Source of the DNA: Limnochordia bacterium
GTDB taxonomy: Bacteria; Bacillota; Limnochordia; Darwinibacteriales; SLO01
Assembly: GCA_007132635.1 (NCBI GenBank)
Contig: SLOG01000004.1
Span: 1 to 7,568, forward strand
DNA length: 7,568 nucleotides
Reading direction: 5' to 3'
The notes under the pieces are model-generated. The model was not told the DNA's origin. It made no database searches and worked only from the letters and a program-made list of their open reading frames with translations. This document shows, in pieces, positions 1 to 5,959 of the stretch; the stretch's first letter is position 1; every line of letters starts with the position of its first letter. The translations under genes were made by a program, and so were the position numbers.

Positions 1-162
1 CAATGTGGCTCGCGTGGGGGCTGCAGTCTGCTACCACGTCCGCAGGAACGACCGGGGCTTTGGATGTTTATCATGGGGGGTGTCATTCTTATCGTGATTT
101 CCCTTCGCCAGCGCCGTCGGCGCACTGGGCGTCGCGGACACGGATCACATCGTCGTGTATGA
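1..162 (+). pseudogene. Possible decayed 3' end of a DMT/EamA-type membrane transporter
   Basis: The frame starting at base 1 is open from the window edge to a TGA at 160-162. Its end reads ERPGLW, then a hydrophobic stretch with MGGVILIVIS, then a very basic tail (QRRRRTGRR). This resembles the last transmembrane helix and cytoplasmic tail of drug/metabolite (EamA) transporters, which often have a GE-x-P-x-LW lead-in followed by G-G-x-I-L. Just upstream, ARVGA lies in frame 2 and SLLP in frame 1, an order also seen in that family. Joining them needs one extra base, and a G5 run sits at 16-20. The 15 or so residues normally found between SLLP and the GE-x-P motif are missing. I infer a frameshifted, internally deleted remnant. 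It overlaps the truncated UroD gene on the other strand (89-162). The call rests on short motifs and could be chance. Confidence 0.3.
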
Positions 163-343
163 TGGCGAGCTGCTGAATGATGTCATAGACGTAGGTGGGC
201 TTGGCCTCTAAGCCTAGCTGGCGGCGCAGGCCTTGATAGGCCATGGCAGCAATCCCCGAAGAACGATGGCCGCCAAAGTCGACGGCGACTTGGGGTGGTT
301 CTTTGTGGTTGAGGCTCATCAGCACCCGCTCTCGTGGGGTCAT
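89..343 (-). pseudogene. Truncated UroD-family (uroporphyrinogen decarboxylase-like / MtaA-type) gene, N-terminus only
   Basis: The start is secure: ATG at 343-341 has AGGAGGAG at 350-357, and the stop of the upstream isomerase gene is only 16 bases away, so the pair is translated from one transcript. The 84-residue product opens with MTPRERVLMSLNHKEPP, the usual first helix of UroD-like proteins (R-x-x-x-x-L-x-H-K-x-P). It continues VDFGGHRSSGIAAMAYQGLR and VYDIIQQLAIIHDDVI, which also fit the family. After about residue 67 the match stops and the chain ends in an unrelated short tail (ADGAGEGKSR). Family members are usually about 330-390 residues, so the TIM barrel and its active-site face are absent. 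None of the three minus-strand frames from 140 down to 1 shows recognisable UroD sequence, so a simple frameshift does not explain it. A deletion or rearrangement is more likely. An expressed short protein cannot be excluded, but it could not fold as UroD. Confidence 0.72.
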
Positions 344-359
344 ACTGCACTCCTCCTAT

Positions 360-1121
360 TTATAGCTGGTCTACCAACCGCTGCACCGCCTGCAGTGCCT
401 CACCAGCAGCTGTGGTCGGCTTGAACTCCAGTCCGACATATCCTTGGTAGCCGCTCTTCTCAATTGCTCGCAGTACATTCCTGTAGTTTATCTCGCCAGT
501 ACCAGGCTCGTGTCGGCCTGGGTGGTCGGCAACATGGAAATGCCCGATGGACTCGACATTCGTTTCGATAGTCGGGATCAGGTTTCCCTCGGTAATCTGC
601 TGATGGTAGATGTCGTACAGCACTTTGACGTTAGGGCTGTCCACTTCTTGAATGATGGCAAAGGCTTCGCCGGACTGGGAAAGATAGTACCCGGCGTGGT
701 CCACCAGAAGGTTTAGAGGTTCGACTAGCAGCGTAATGCCCTGCGCTTCCAGCAGCGGCACCGCCGCCTGGAGCCCCTGAACCAGCGACTGCCGCTGTTC
801 GAGACGCGAGACTCCTGGCCGCTCGGCCCCTGTCTGAGTAATCAACCGATCGCAGCCGAGGGCCTTCGCGACAGGTATGGTGGCTTCGAGCCCCTTTACG
901 TACTCGGCGCGACACTCCGGATCGACTAGGGAGATCATGCGCGTGCAGAAAGTCGCTGCGTGGAGCTTCGTCTCCTCCATGGCAGCCGTCAGTTCGGGCA
1001 TCTCCTTGTTCTCCCAACCCCAAAATTCAAAGGCTGTCAGCCCCGCCTCGCGTACAGTTTGCAGCTTCTGCAGGAGTGACGCGTCCCGCATCATGATATC
1101 GATACATGCGCTTAACTTCAT
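360..1121 (-). CDS. Hydroxypyruvate isomerase-like sugar isomerase (TIM barrel, AP endonuclease 2 superfamily)
   Basis: A 253-residue protein of the Hyi/sugar phosphate isomerase-epimerase family: metal-dependent TIM barrels that interconvert aldose/ketose or hydroxy-acid forms of small sugars. Visible landmarks in family order are FEFWGWENK (31-39), the metal-ligand Glu134 in VEPLN, Asp170 in YDIYHQQ, His196 in GHFHVAD, the signature GRHEPGTGEINY (202-213) with the substrate-binding Arg-His-Glu, and Glu232 in GLEFKP. The length is normal for the family. ATG at 1121-1119 is preceded by GGGAGG eight bases upstream. The gene is the first of a leftward pair with the broken UroD-like gene and lies back to back with a Gfo/Idh/MocA dehydrogenase, so it probably acts in the same catabolic route. 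Hyi, OtnI (2-oxo-tetronate isomerase) and related isomerases share this signature. The family is certain; the substrate is not, so no symbol is given. Confidence 0.87.
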   Translation of the reverse strand: MKLSACIDIMMRDASLLQKLQTVREAGLTAFEFWGWENKEMPELTAAMEETKLHAATFCTRMISLVDPECRAEYVKGLEATIPVAKALGCDRLITQTGAERPGVSRLEQRQSLVQGLQAAVPLLEAQGITLLVEPLNLLVDHAGYYLSQSGEAFAIIQEVDSPNVKVLYDIYHQQITEGNLIPTIETNVESIGHFHVADHPGRHEPGTGEINYRNVLRAIEKSGYQGYVGLEFKPTTAAGEALQAVQRLVDQL

Positions 1122-1138
1122 GTAGGAAACCTCCCAGC

Positions 1139-1166
1139 TTGACTTCGCTATCCTTTAGTTTATTCT
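1139..1166 (+). promoter_or_regulatory. Candidate sigma-A-type promoter for the rightward oxidoreductase-UroD pair
   Basis: TTGACT (1139-1144, five of six to TTGACA) and TATTCT (1161-1166, four of six to TATAAT) are separated by 16 bases. Start would fall near 1173, leaving a leader of about 120 bases before the GTG at 1295. The site overlaps the 5' leader of the divergent isomerase gene, so the two directions could interfere. The rest of the 1122-1294 intergenic region contains an A-rich stretch (1198-1245) and a small palindrome CAAG-ATTC-CTTG (1178-1189). No clear leftward promoter could be assigned, although one must lie here if the isomerase has its own promoter. The assignment is by consensus only. 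Confidence 0.35.
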
Positions 1167-1275
1167 CTACACGGCCCCAAGATTCCTTGTTGGCCTTAAC
1201 AAAAGCAAAACAGAGGAGAAACACTGACAGGAAAAGGACGCCATTCTGTGGAACCCTATGGAAACCAATCAGCTT

Positions 1276-1297
1276 GAGGAGGCGACTTACCATCGTG
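1276..1297 (+). promoter_or_regulatory. Ribosome binding site and GTG start that set the oxidoreductase N-terminus
   Basis: GAGGAGG at 1276-1282 is followed after 12 bases by GTG (1295-1297). The spacing is long but usable. GTG is chosen because MKQVKIGIIGTGGIA is the normal beginning of a Rossmann-fold dehydrogenase, with the GxGxxA loop about ten residues in. The same frame is open further upstream, but that part is basic, unlike the family, has no ribosome binding site and overlaps the leader of the divergent gene. Confidence 0.6.
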
Positions 1298-2386
1298 AAA
1301 CAAGTAAAAATAGGCATTATCGGAACCGGCGGCATTGCGAGGGCGTATGCCCGCGCCTATCGAGAAATACCGGAAGCAAAGATTGTCGGCCTTTGCGATA
1401 TTGTCCCGGGTCGAGCAAAGGAGTACGGGCGCGTTCAAGGGTTCACAGATGCCAAGGATTTCGAGGACTATCGCGTCATGTTGGACAAACTTGATCTTGA
1501 TGCTGTCAGCATCTCAACACCCAACGTGGCCCACGCGTTTATCGCAATCGACTGTCTTGATGCGAAATTAGATGTTCTCTGCGAGAAGCCTATGAGTGTA
1601 ACTCTTGAAGACGCGGTCGGCATGGCCAAAGCTGCCAAGCGCAACAAGAAGATTCTCTCCATCGGTTTTCAACCGCGCTATGATTCTAATATGCAGACGA
1701 TTCGTGAGCTCGTGCAGTCGGGTGTCTTGGGTGATATCTACTACGTCGAGACAGGCGGCGGACGTCGGCGAGGGATTCCGGGTGGTTCCTTTATCAAGAA
1801 AGAAGAGGCAGGGTTTGGCGCCATTGCCGACATTGGCTGTTATTCCCTCGATATGGCCCTTAATGCTTTAGGATACCCCAAACCTCTAAGTGTCACGGCG
1901 CAGTCCAGCGACTATTTTGGCCGTTCGACGAAGTACCGAGGTAGTTGGGATCCTAAGGACTTTGAGGTGGAAGATTTCGGTACGGCGTTCATACGCTTAG
2001 AGGGCGGGATCGTGCTTTACTTCAAGATCTCGTGGGCCATGCATTTGGACTCCATGGGGTCCACGTTCTTTTTGGGTACCGATGGTGCCCTCAAATGCCG
2101 CCCCGCATCCACCGGCAACTGGGGCGGTGCTTGGGACGGAAGTGTCGGCTCCATCTCGATCTTTCATGACCTGGAGGGCCATCAGACGGAGAGCGCCATA
2201 CCCATTCAACCTAGTGGGGAGAATCTGTTCACGCAGAAGGTGCGCGCTTGGGTACAGGCGGTTCAAACGGGCGGCAGTGCCCCGATTCCTGGCGAGCAGA
2301 TTGTACGCAACCAAGCGGTTATCGACGGCATTCTGCGTTCTGCGCATTCTGGCCGCGAGGTGTCGATTTCAATCCCGGAGATATAG
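1295..2386 (+). CDS. Gfo/Idh/MocA-family NAD(P)-dependent oxidoreductase
   Basis: A 363-residue dehydrogenase of the Gfo/Idh/MocA family, which oxidises or reduces hydroxyl groups on sugars, inositols and related polyols in the cytoplasm. The N-terminal Rossmann domain shows GTGGIA (residues 10-15), an acidic residue closing the second strand (CDIVPGR, 34-40), STPN at 74-77 and the catalytic-region CEKPM with Lys98. The C-terminal alpha/beta domain has GFQPRYD (124-130) and GAIADIGCYSLD (175-186). There the family's usual D-x-G-x-H becomes D-x-G-x-Y (Asp179, Tyr183), as in some glucose-fructose oxidoreductase-like members. The length is typical. It is the first gene of a rightward pair; the UroD-family gene begins 29 bases after its stop. 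The divergent isomerase suggests a shared substrate chain in which this enzyme makes a keto-sugar. The substrate cannot be read from the sequence. Confidence 0.9.
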   Translation: MKQVKIGIIGTGGIARAYARAYREIPEAKIVGLCDIVPGRAKEYGRVQGFTDAKDFEDYRVMLDKLDLDAVSISTPNVAHAFIAIDCLDAKLDVLCEKPMSVTLEDAVGMAKAAKRNKKILSIGFQPRYDSNMQTIRELVQSGVLGDIYYVETGGGRRRGIPGGSFIKKEEAGFGAIADIGCYSLDMALNALGYPKPLSVTAQSSDYFGRSTKYRGSWDPKDFEVEDFGTAFIRLEGGIVLYFKISWAMHLDSMGSTFFLGTDGALKCRPASTGNWGGAWDGSVGSISIFHDLEGHQTESAIPIQPSGENLFTQKVRAWVQAVQTGGSAPIPGEQIVRNQAVIDGILRSAHSGREVSISIPEI

Positions 2387-2415
2387 GTTGTTGCCCATTC
2401 CAGAGGAGGCAGCTG

Positions 2416-3570
2416 ATGCACACAGAGAAAGATGGCGTACACGATTTGGTTCCGCAAGATGATATGGTCGCTAGTGCGGTGAAGCTTCGGGATGCCTATG
2501 CCCGAAAGCCGGGCGCTCCGTTTTTCCAAAAGGAGTTTGGTTTTTACTGTCTCGATGAATGGCGGACTCAGGGGCTCTCTGAGGATGTTTCGCTGCGGGA
2601 ATTCTTTGGCTACGATGAACCTGGGAGCCATTCACTGGGGCAGCTCGGTTGGTGTGAGGCGGGTTTTTCCCCTGTGTTCGAGACAACAATTGTCGAGGAC
2701 CGAGGGGACTACGAAGTCGAACAGGATTTCGCTGGTCGCCACGTGCTGTACTTTAAAGGACGCCGCTCCGGTTTCATGCCGGAGTATCTCGACCATCCTG
2801 TCAAAGATCACCAGACCTGGGAAGAAAACTGTCTTTGGCGTTTGAATCCGGATTCACCTGAACGCTATGCGGATCTCGGTGAGCGGATGGCGACTGCCCG
2901 TGAACAGGCAGCCAAGGGCATGATGATCTGTCAGAACCTGGTTGGAGGCTACATGTACCTGCGTAGTCTAATGGGTCCTGAGGGCTTGCTTTATATGGTC
3001 TATGACAATCCATCTCTTATCCATGCCTGTATGGAGAGCTGGTTGGCCTTAGCCGATGCCGTTATCGCCCGACACCAGAAGTATATAACGCTAGATGAAC
3101 TGTTTCTTGCCGAGGACATCTGCTACAACCATGGAAGCCTTATCTCGCCTGATATGATGCGGGAGTTTCTTTTCCCCTACTATCAGCAGCTGTTGGCTGG
3201 TATCCGCCGACGGCAGTTGGACTCAGACCGGCACCTTTACGTGCAGATCGACACAGACGGCTTTGCTGTGCCTGTGATCCAGTTATACCAGGAGGCCATA
3301 GGGATGGATGTGATGAGTCCGTTTGAGGTGGCGTCCGGGTGTGACGTCGTCGCGATAGGGCGCGACTATCCGGAACTGCGGATGTTTGGCGGGGTCGACA
3401 AACGCGTGTTGGCGCAAGGGCCAGCCGCTATTGATGCCATGGTGGACCGGGTTTTCCCGGTTATGCAGAAACGGGGTGGCTTTATCCCCACGAGTGACCA
3501 TGGAGTACCGGCCGAAGTCCGGCTTGAGGACTATCTCCACTATCGAAAGCGCTGCCGTGAGTTCGCGTGA
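2416..3570 (+). CDS. UroD-family (uroporphyrinogen decarboxylase-fold) protein, function unknown
   Basis: A 384-residue protein recognised by its C-terminal half: MDVMSPFEVASGCDV (297-311), LRMFGGVDKRVL (321-332) and GGFIPTSDHGVPAEV (354-368), the strand-and-loop pattern of UroD-fold TIM barrels. His362 in DHGVP sits where true UroD has its conserved GHG histidine. Corrinoid methyltransferases of this fold (MtaA, MtbA) bind zinc with His-x-Cys plus a later Cys. Here the first site reads QIDTDG (277-282) and the second SDHG, so those ligands are missing. The protein is therefore unlikely to be a canonical thiol methyltransferase, and the context does not suggest haem synthesis. ATG at 2416 is preceded by AGAGGAGG (2402-2409); the frame is open upstream, but that part overlaps the oxidoreductase gene. 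It follows that gene by 29 bases, probably in one transcript. It is not a copy of the truncated UroD at 89-343: its N-terminus is of a different type. Confidence 0.82.
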   Translation: MHTEKDGVHDLVPQDDMVASAVKLRDAYARKPGAPFFQKEFGFYCLDEWRTQGLSEDVSLREFFGYDEPGSHSLGQLGWCEAGFSPVFETTIVEDRGDYEVEQDFAGRHVLYFKGRRSGFMPEYLDHPVKDHQTWEENCLWRLNPDSPERYADLGERMATAREQAAKGMMICQNLVGGYMYLRSLMGPEGLLYMVYDNPSLIHACMESWLALADAVIARHQKYITLDELFLAEDICYNHGSLISPDMMREFLFPYYQQLLAGIRRRQLDSDRHLYVQIDTDGFAVPVIQLYQEAIGMDVMSPFEVASGCDVVAIGRDYPELRMFGGVDKRVLAQGPAAIDAMVDRVFPVMQKRGGFIPTSDHGVPAEVRLEDYLHYRKRCREFA

Positions 3571-3574
3571 GTCT

Positions 3575-3606
3575 GCAGAAGCCCGCCGTCAATAGCGGGC
3601 TTCTGC
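3575..3606. terminator. Perfect 12-bp stem hairpin at the convergent gene junction, possible bidirectional terminator
   Basis: GCAGAAGCCCGC (3575-3586) pairs without mismatch with GCGGGCTTCTGC (3595-3606) around an 8-base loop. It begins four bases after the UroD stop and lies over the last codons of the isoaspartyl peptidase; that gene's TGA is in the loop. No T-run follows the stem on either strand, so it is not a textbook intrinsic terminator. It could still terminate, protect 3' ends or separate the two converging operons. The hairpin is certain; the function is inferred. Confidence 0.6.
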
Positions 3607-4509
3607 GCGGACAATGTCATCGCCTTCGGCTGAGCGATAGCGAATAGGCATGAAGTAACCGTTGTGGCGAGCACTGAAGCGGCCGTCTCTATCCAATGCT
3701 GTAAGGCCGCAGGGAATATGCTGGGCGTCAGCCTCGGCAAGAAGGGTACTTGCTGCCTCTTCCATGGACAATCCGGCAGCCATGCGGTCAAAAAGCGAAC
3801 GCGTTATACCTAGCCGGATAATCCCTTCGCCCACACCCGTGGCTGATGCTCCACCCAAATTGCAGGCGTATGTACCGGCCCCGATAATGGCCGAGTCTCC
3901 CACTCGGCCCGGGAGTTTGAGGGGTATGCCACCGGTGGAAGTGCCAGCGACAATAGTCCCGCTGTTGTCAACCGCGACGGCTCCCACGGTGGAATAGCGG
4001 CGCTGTGGTTCTCGAAGTTCGTTGTACTGTTGAATCCGTTGACTGATAGACAATGGAATGTCGGCTAGCTGTCGCTGTAAGAGCTCCTGCATGGCATCAG
4101 TGCCAGGGTCGAAGTCTTCGAAGCCATGGCTGCGGGCAAACAGCCGCGCCCCCTCACCCACTAACAGAACATGGTCGGTTGTTTCCATCACCTGGCGAGC
4201 CACGCTTATGGGGTATTGGACACGCTGGATGCAGGCAACACCGCCAGCGCGGCCGGTACTGTCCATCAGGAGTGCATCCATCTCGATTTCGCCTAACAGG
4301 TTGTAGAATGAACCGCGCCCCGCGTCAAAGGCAGGGTTATCTTCCATGCACTTAAGAGCAGCCTCCACAGCTTCGAGCGCTGAGCCCCCGGAGTGCAGTA
4401 CCGCGTAACCTACATCGTGAGCGGTATAGACGCCGCTTAGCCGGCTATCTTTTTCGGCTTGGGATATGACATCCCCTTCACAGCCCCCGTGTACGACTAA
4501 AGCCTGCAA
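3589..4509 (-). CDS. Isoaspartyl peptidase / plant-type L-asparaginase (Ntn hydrolase, T2 family)
   Basis: A 306-residue precursor of the Thr-nucleophile family that cuts itself into alpha and beta chains and then hydrolyses isoaspartyl dipeptides and often L-asparagine. Cleavage is expected before Thr174 in YSTVGAVAVD, giving chains of about 173 and 133 residues. Substrate-site landmarks are in place: GTSTGG (189-194), GRVGDS (201-206, Arg202 and Asp205) and ATGVGEG (223-229, Thr224 and Gly225). The N-terminal half has the family HGG (7-9) and FDAGRGSFYN (61-70). The start is taken as TTG (4509-4507), placed by an ideal ribosome binding site and giving MQALVVHGG; longer versions would run into the AIR-synthase-like gene. 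It is the last gene of the minus-strand run, 43 bases after the preceding stop, and ends inside the convergent hairpin. No signal peptide is seen, so it is probably cytoplasmic, with a role in repair or recycling of isoaspartyl peptides. Confidence 0.92.
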   Translation of the reverse strand: MQALVVHGGCEGDVISQAEKDSRLSGVYTAHDVGYAVLHSGGSALEAVEAALKCMEDNPAFDAGRGSFYNLLGEIEMDALLMDSTGRAGGVACIQRVQYPISVARQVMETTDHVLLVGEGARLFARSHGFEDFDPGTDAMQELLQRQLADIPLSISQRIQQYNELREPQRRYSTVGAVAVDNSGTIVAGTSTGGIPLKLPGRVGDSAIIGAGTYACNLGGASATGVGEGIIRLGITRSLFDRMAAGLSMEEAASTLLAEADAQHIPCGLTALDRDGRFSARHNGYFMPIRYRSAEGDDIVRAEARY

Positions 4510-4523
4510 ATGAACTCCTCCTT
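4507..4523 (-). promoter_or_regulatory. Strong ribosome binding site with a TTG start for the isoaspartyl peptidase
   Basis: On the minus strand AAGGAGGAG (4523-4515) precedes TTG (4509-4507), with seven bases between GGAGG and the start. This is the best spacing in the region, and the next codons give QALVVHGG, the normal family N-terminus. ATG codons in the same frame further upstream fall inside the preceding gene and have no comparable site. Confidence 0.8.
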
Positions 4524-4552
4524 GTTCTTGTCCGTTTTTCGTCGTTCTGCGT

Positions 4553-5530
4553 TCACTGCCGCGAAAAGAAGCGCCACAGTTCATCCTCAATGCATGCAGG
4601 CAGTTCAATTAACTCGTTGTTCCGCTGCAAGAGCGCTTTGCGTCCGGCATGTATGGTTCCGATTCGTGCGGCTTCGATTTTGTGGTCGTTCAGGAAACGT
4701 ACCAACTCAGAAGCCCGTGAGCTTGTTATCAGCATGGAACCGGAGGACAAGAGGGCTAGCGGGTCGAGGCCAAACTGCCGGCAGATCTGGTGAGTCAAGG
4801 GGGCAATGGGCACGGCGTCCTCATTGATGACAAACCCGACCTCCGAAGCGGCAGCAAGTTCAAGGGCGGCGCCGAGCAGTCCTCCCTCTGTCATATCGTG
4901 CATAGCCGACACACCGAAGGCCGCAGCGAGTATGCCCTCTCGAACGACGCTCAGTTGGCGGCGGAGTCGGTTCACATCCACTTGAGGTATTGCTGGCAGG
5001 CGATCGGAAAAGTCTTGGGCTAGTACTAACGTTCCTTCGATGCCGGCTGTCTTTGTCATGACGATACCGTCGCCGGGACGAGCTCCTGATGAAGCCACGT
5101 ATCGATCCTTAGGCGCACGGCCAATGGCTGTGACAGATACAACTATCTGCGAAACCTTTGACGTAACTTCGGTGTGGCCGCCAATCACTTCCACGTTGAG
5201 AGCGGCTGCGGCCCGGTCAATATCCTGGATAATCTGCCCTAGGGCAGCATCTTCGGTTCCCTCCGGTAAAAGGAGAACTACCTGGACGCCGATGGGATGG
5301 CCGCCATTGGCGGCGACGTCATTGCACGAAACGTTTACGGCCAGCTCGCCGAGGCCTTCGACGGCACCCGTGATGGGATCCGTGGAGATGATGCACACCT
5401 CGTCGCCGAAGTCAATAACGGCGCTGTCTTCGCCAAAACCAGCATGAATAAGGACATCGGAACGTCGATGTCCTAGACGGCTCAGAACGAGGGTTTCCAG
5501 TTTCTCCGGAGAGAGTTTTCCGGCTTTCAC
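4553..5530 (-). CDS. AIR synthase-related protein (PurM/HypE/ThiL superfamily), function unknown
   Basis: A 325-residue protein with the two-domain PurM fold, which uses ATP to activate an amide or carboxyl group. Motifs in order are GFGEDSAVID (31-40), STDP (49-52), an ATP-site segment NVSCNDVAANGG (66-77), GGHTE (117-121) opening the second half, HDMTEGGLLGA (211-221) and SSGSMLI (262-268). The pattern is closest to HypE (hydrogenase maturation, carbamoyl dehydration). HypE, however, ends in a short Pro-Arg-x-Cys tail whose cysteine carries the substrate; this protein ends LWRFFSRQ without a cysteine. No other hyp gene is in the window. It is therefore a HypE-like paralogue with an unknown substrate. 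The GTG start at 5530 follows AAGGGG, which overlaps the stop of fxsA 12 bases upstream, a sign of translational coupling. ThiL or a selenophosphate synthetase-like role is less likely from the motifs. Confidence 0.85.
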   Translation of the reverse strand: MKAGKLSPEKLETLVLSRLGHRRSDVLIHAGFGEDSAVIDFGDEVCIISTDPITGAVEGLGELAVNVSCNDVAANGGHPIGVQVVLLLPEGTEDAALGQIIQDIDRAAAALNVEVIGGHTEVTSKVSQIVVSVTAIGRAPKDRYVASSGARPGDGIVMTKTAGIEGTLVLAQDFSDRLPAIPQVDVNRLRRQLSVVREGILAAAFGVSAMHDMTEGGLLGAALELAAASEVGFVINEDAVPIAPLTHQICRQFGLDPLALLSSGSMLITSSRASELVRFLNDHKIEAARIGTIHAGRKALLQRNNELIELPACIEDELWRFFSRQ

Positions 5531-5542
5531 AATAACAACCCC

Positions 5543-5938
5543 TTACCGCCACCGGGAAACTCGTACGCTTCCGGTGTCTATCCAATGATGAAGCTGTCGT
5601 CTCAAAAACTCCCGCCAAAGTATGCGAGTTGTCGGAATCAGAAGCGAAAATCCCAGGATATCGGTGAGAAACCCGGGCGTCAGCAGAGTAAGACCCCCAA
5701 CTAGAATCAGAACACCATCGACGAGGGGGTCGCCGGCAACACGCCCCTGGTCGGCCTCAAATTGGAGGCGCCGCAACGTAACAAAGCCCTGCTGCTTTGT
5801 CAGCGCGGCCCCGGCGAAACCGGTCAGGATCACCAAACCAACCGTCGGAGCGGTTCCGATGAGACGTCCAACTTCGATGAGAACCCACAGCTCCAAGACG
5901 GGTATGACGGTGAAGGCCAGCAGCAGTCGAAAGAACAC
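5543..5938 (-). CDS. fxsA: FxsA-family inner membrane protein
   Basis: A 131-residue membrane protein. The family is named after E. coli FxsA, whose overproduction relieves exclusion of phage T7 by the F plasmid; its normal cellular role is not known. The sequence shows a hydrophobic N-terminal segment with IPVLELWVLIEVG (12-24), a second helix with TVGLVILTGFAGAAL (32-46), a short charged stretch (RRLQFEADQGR, 56-66), and a third hydrophobic region containing the family signature LTPGFLTDILGFSLLIP (86-102). It ends in a basic cytoplasmic-type tail. The GTG start at 5938 is preceded by GAGGTGAT, part of the full anti-Shine-Dalgarno complement. It lies 21 bases after pyk, the usual position of fxsA in Bacillota. 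Length and motif order match the family. Confidence 0.93.
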   Translation of the reverse strand: MFFRLLLAFTVIPVLELWVLIEVGRLIGTAPTVGLVILTGFAGAALTKQQGFVTLRRLQFEADQGRVAGDPLVDGVLILVGGLTLLTPGFLTDILGFSLLIPTTRILWREFLRRQLHHWIDTGSVRVSRWR

Positions 5939-5959
5939 ACTATCACCTCACCCGGTTCA

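Noticed and set aside
1..86. Minus-strand open frame starting at ATG 86 and running to the window edge
   Set aside because: Only 28 codons, Pro/Arg-rich, a poorly placed ribosome binding site and no recognisable family; kept only as a note because the edge cuts it.
631..1023. Minus-strand open frame of 130 codons inside the isomerase gene
   Set aside because: It is in a shifted frame of the isomerase and rich in Arg, Gly and Ser; the isomerase frame carries all family motifs.
1106..1294. Longer ATG-initiated form of the oxidoreductase (63 more residues)
   Set aside because: The added part is basic, unlike the family, has no ribosome binding site and overlaps the start of the divergent isomerase gene; the GTG at 1295 puts the nucleotide-binding loop at the normal distance.
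1122..1294. Riboswitch or structured RNA leader in the divergent region
   Set aside because: I looked for long inverted repeats, a terminator-antiterminator pair or known conserved motifs and found only a 4-bp-arm palindrome.
2248..2415. Upstream extension of the UroD-family gene into the oxidoreductase
   Set aside because: A strong ribosome binding site at 2402-2409 sets the ATG at 2416, and the extension would be an out-of-frame reading of the dehydrogenase.
5040..5447. Plus-strand open frame of 135 codons
   Set aside because: Antisense to the AIR-synthase-like gene, low-complexity Ser/Thr/Pro composition, no ribosome binding site; a by-product of codon bias.
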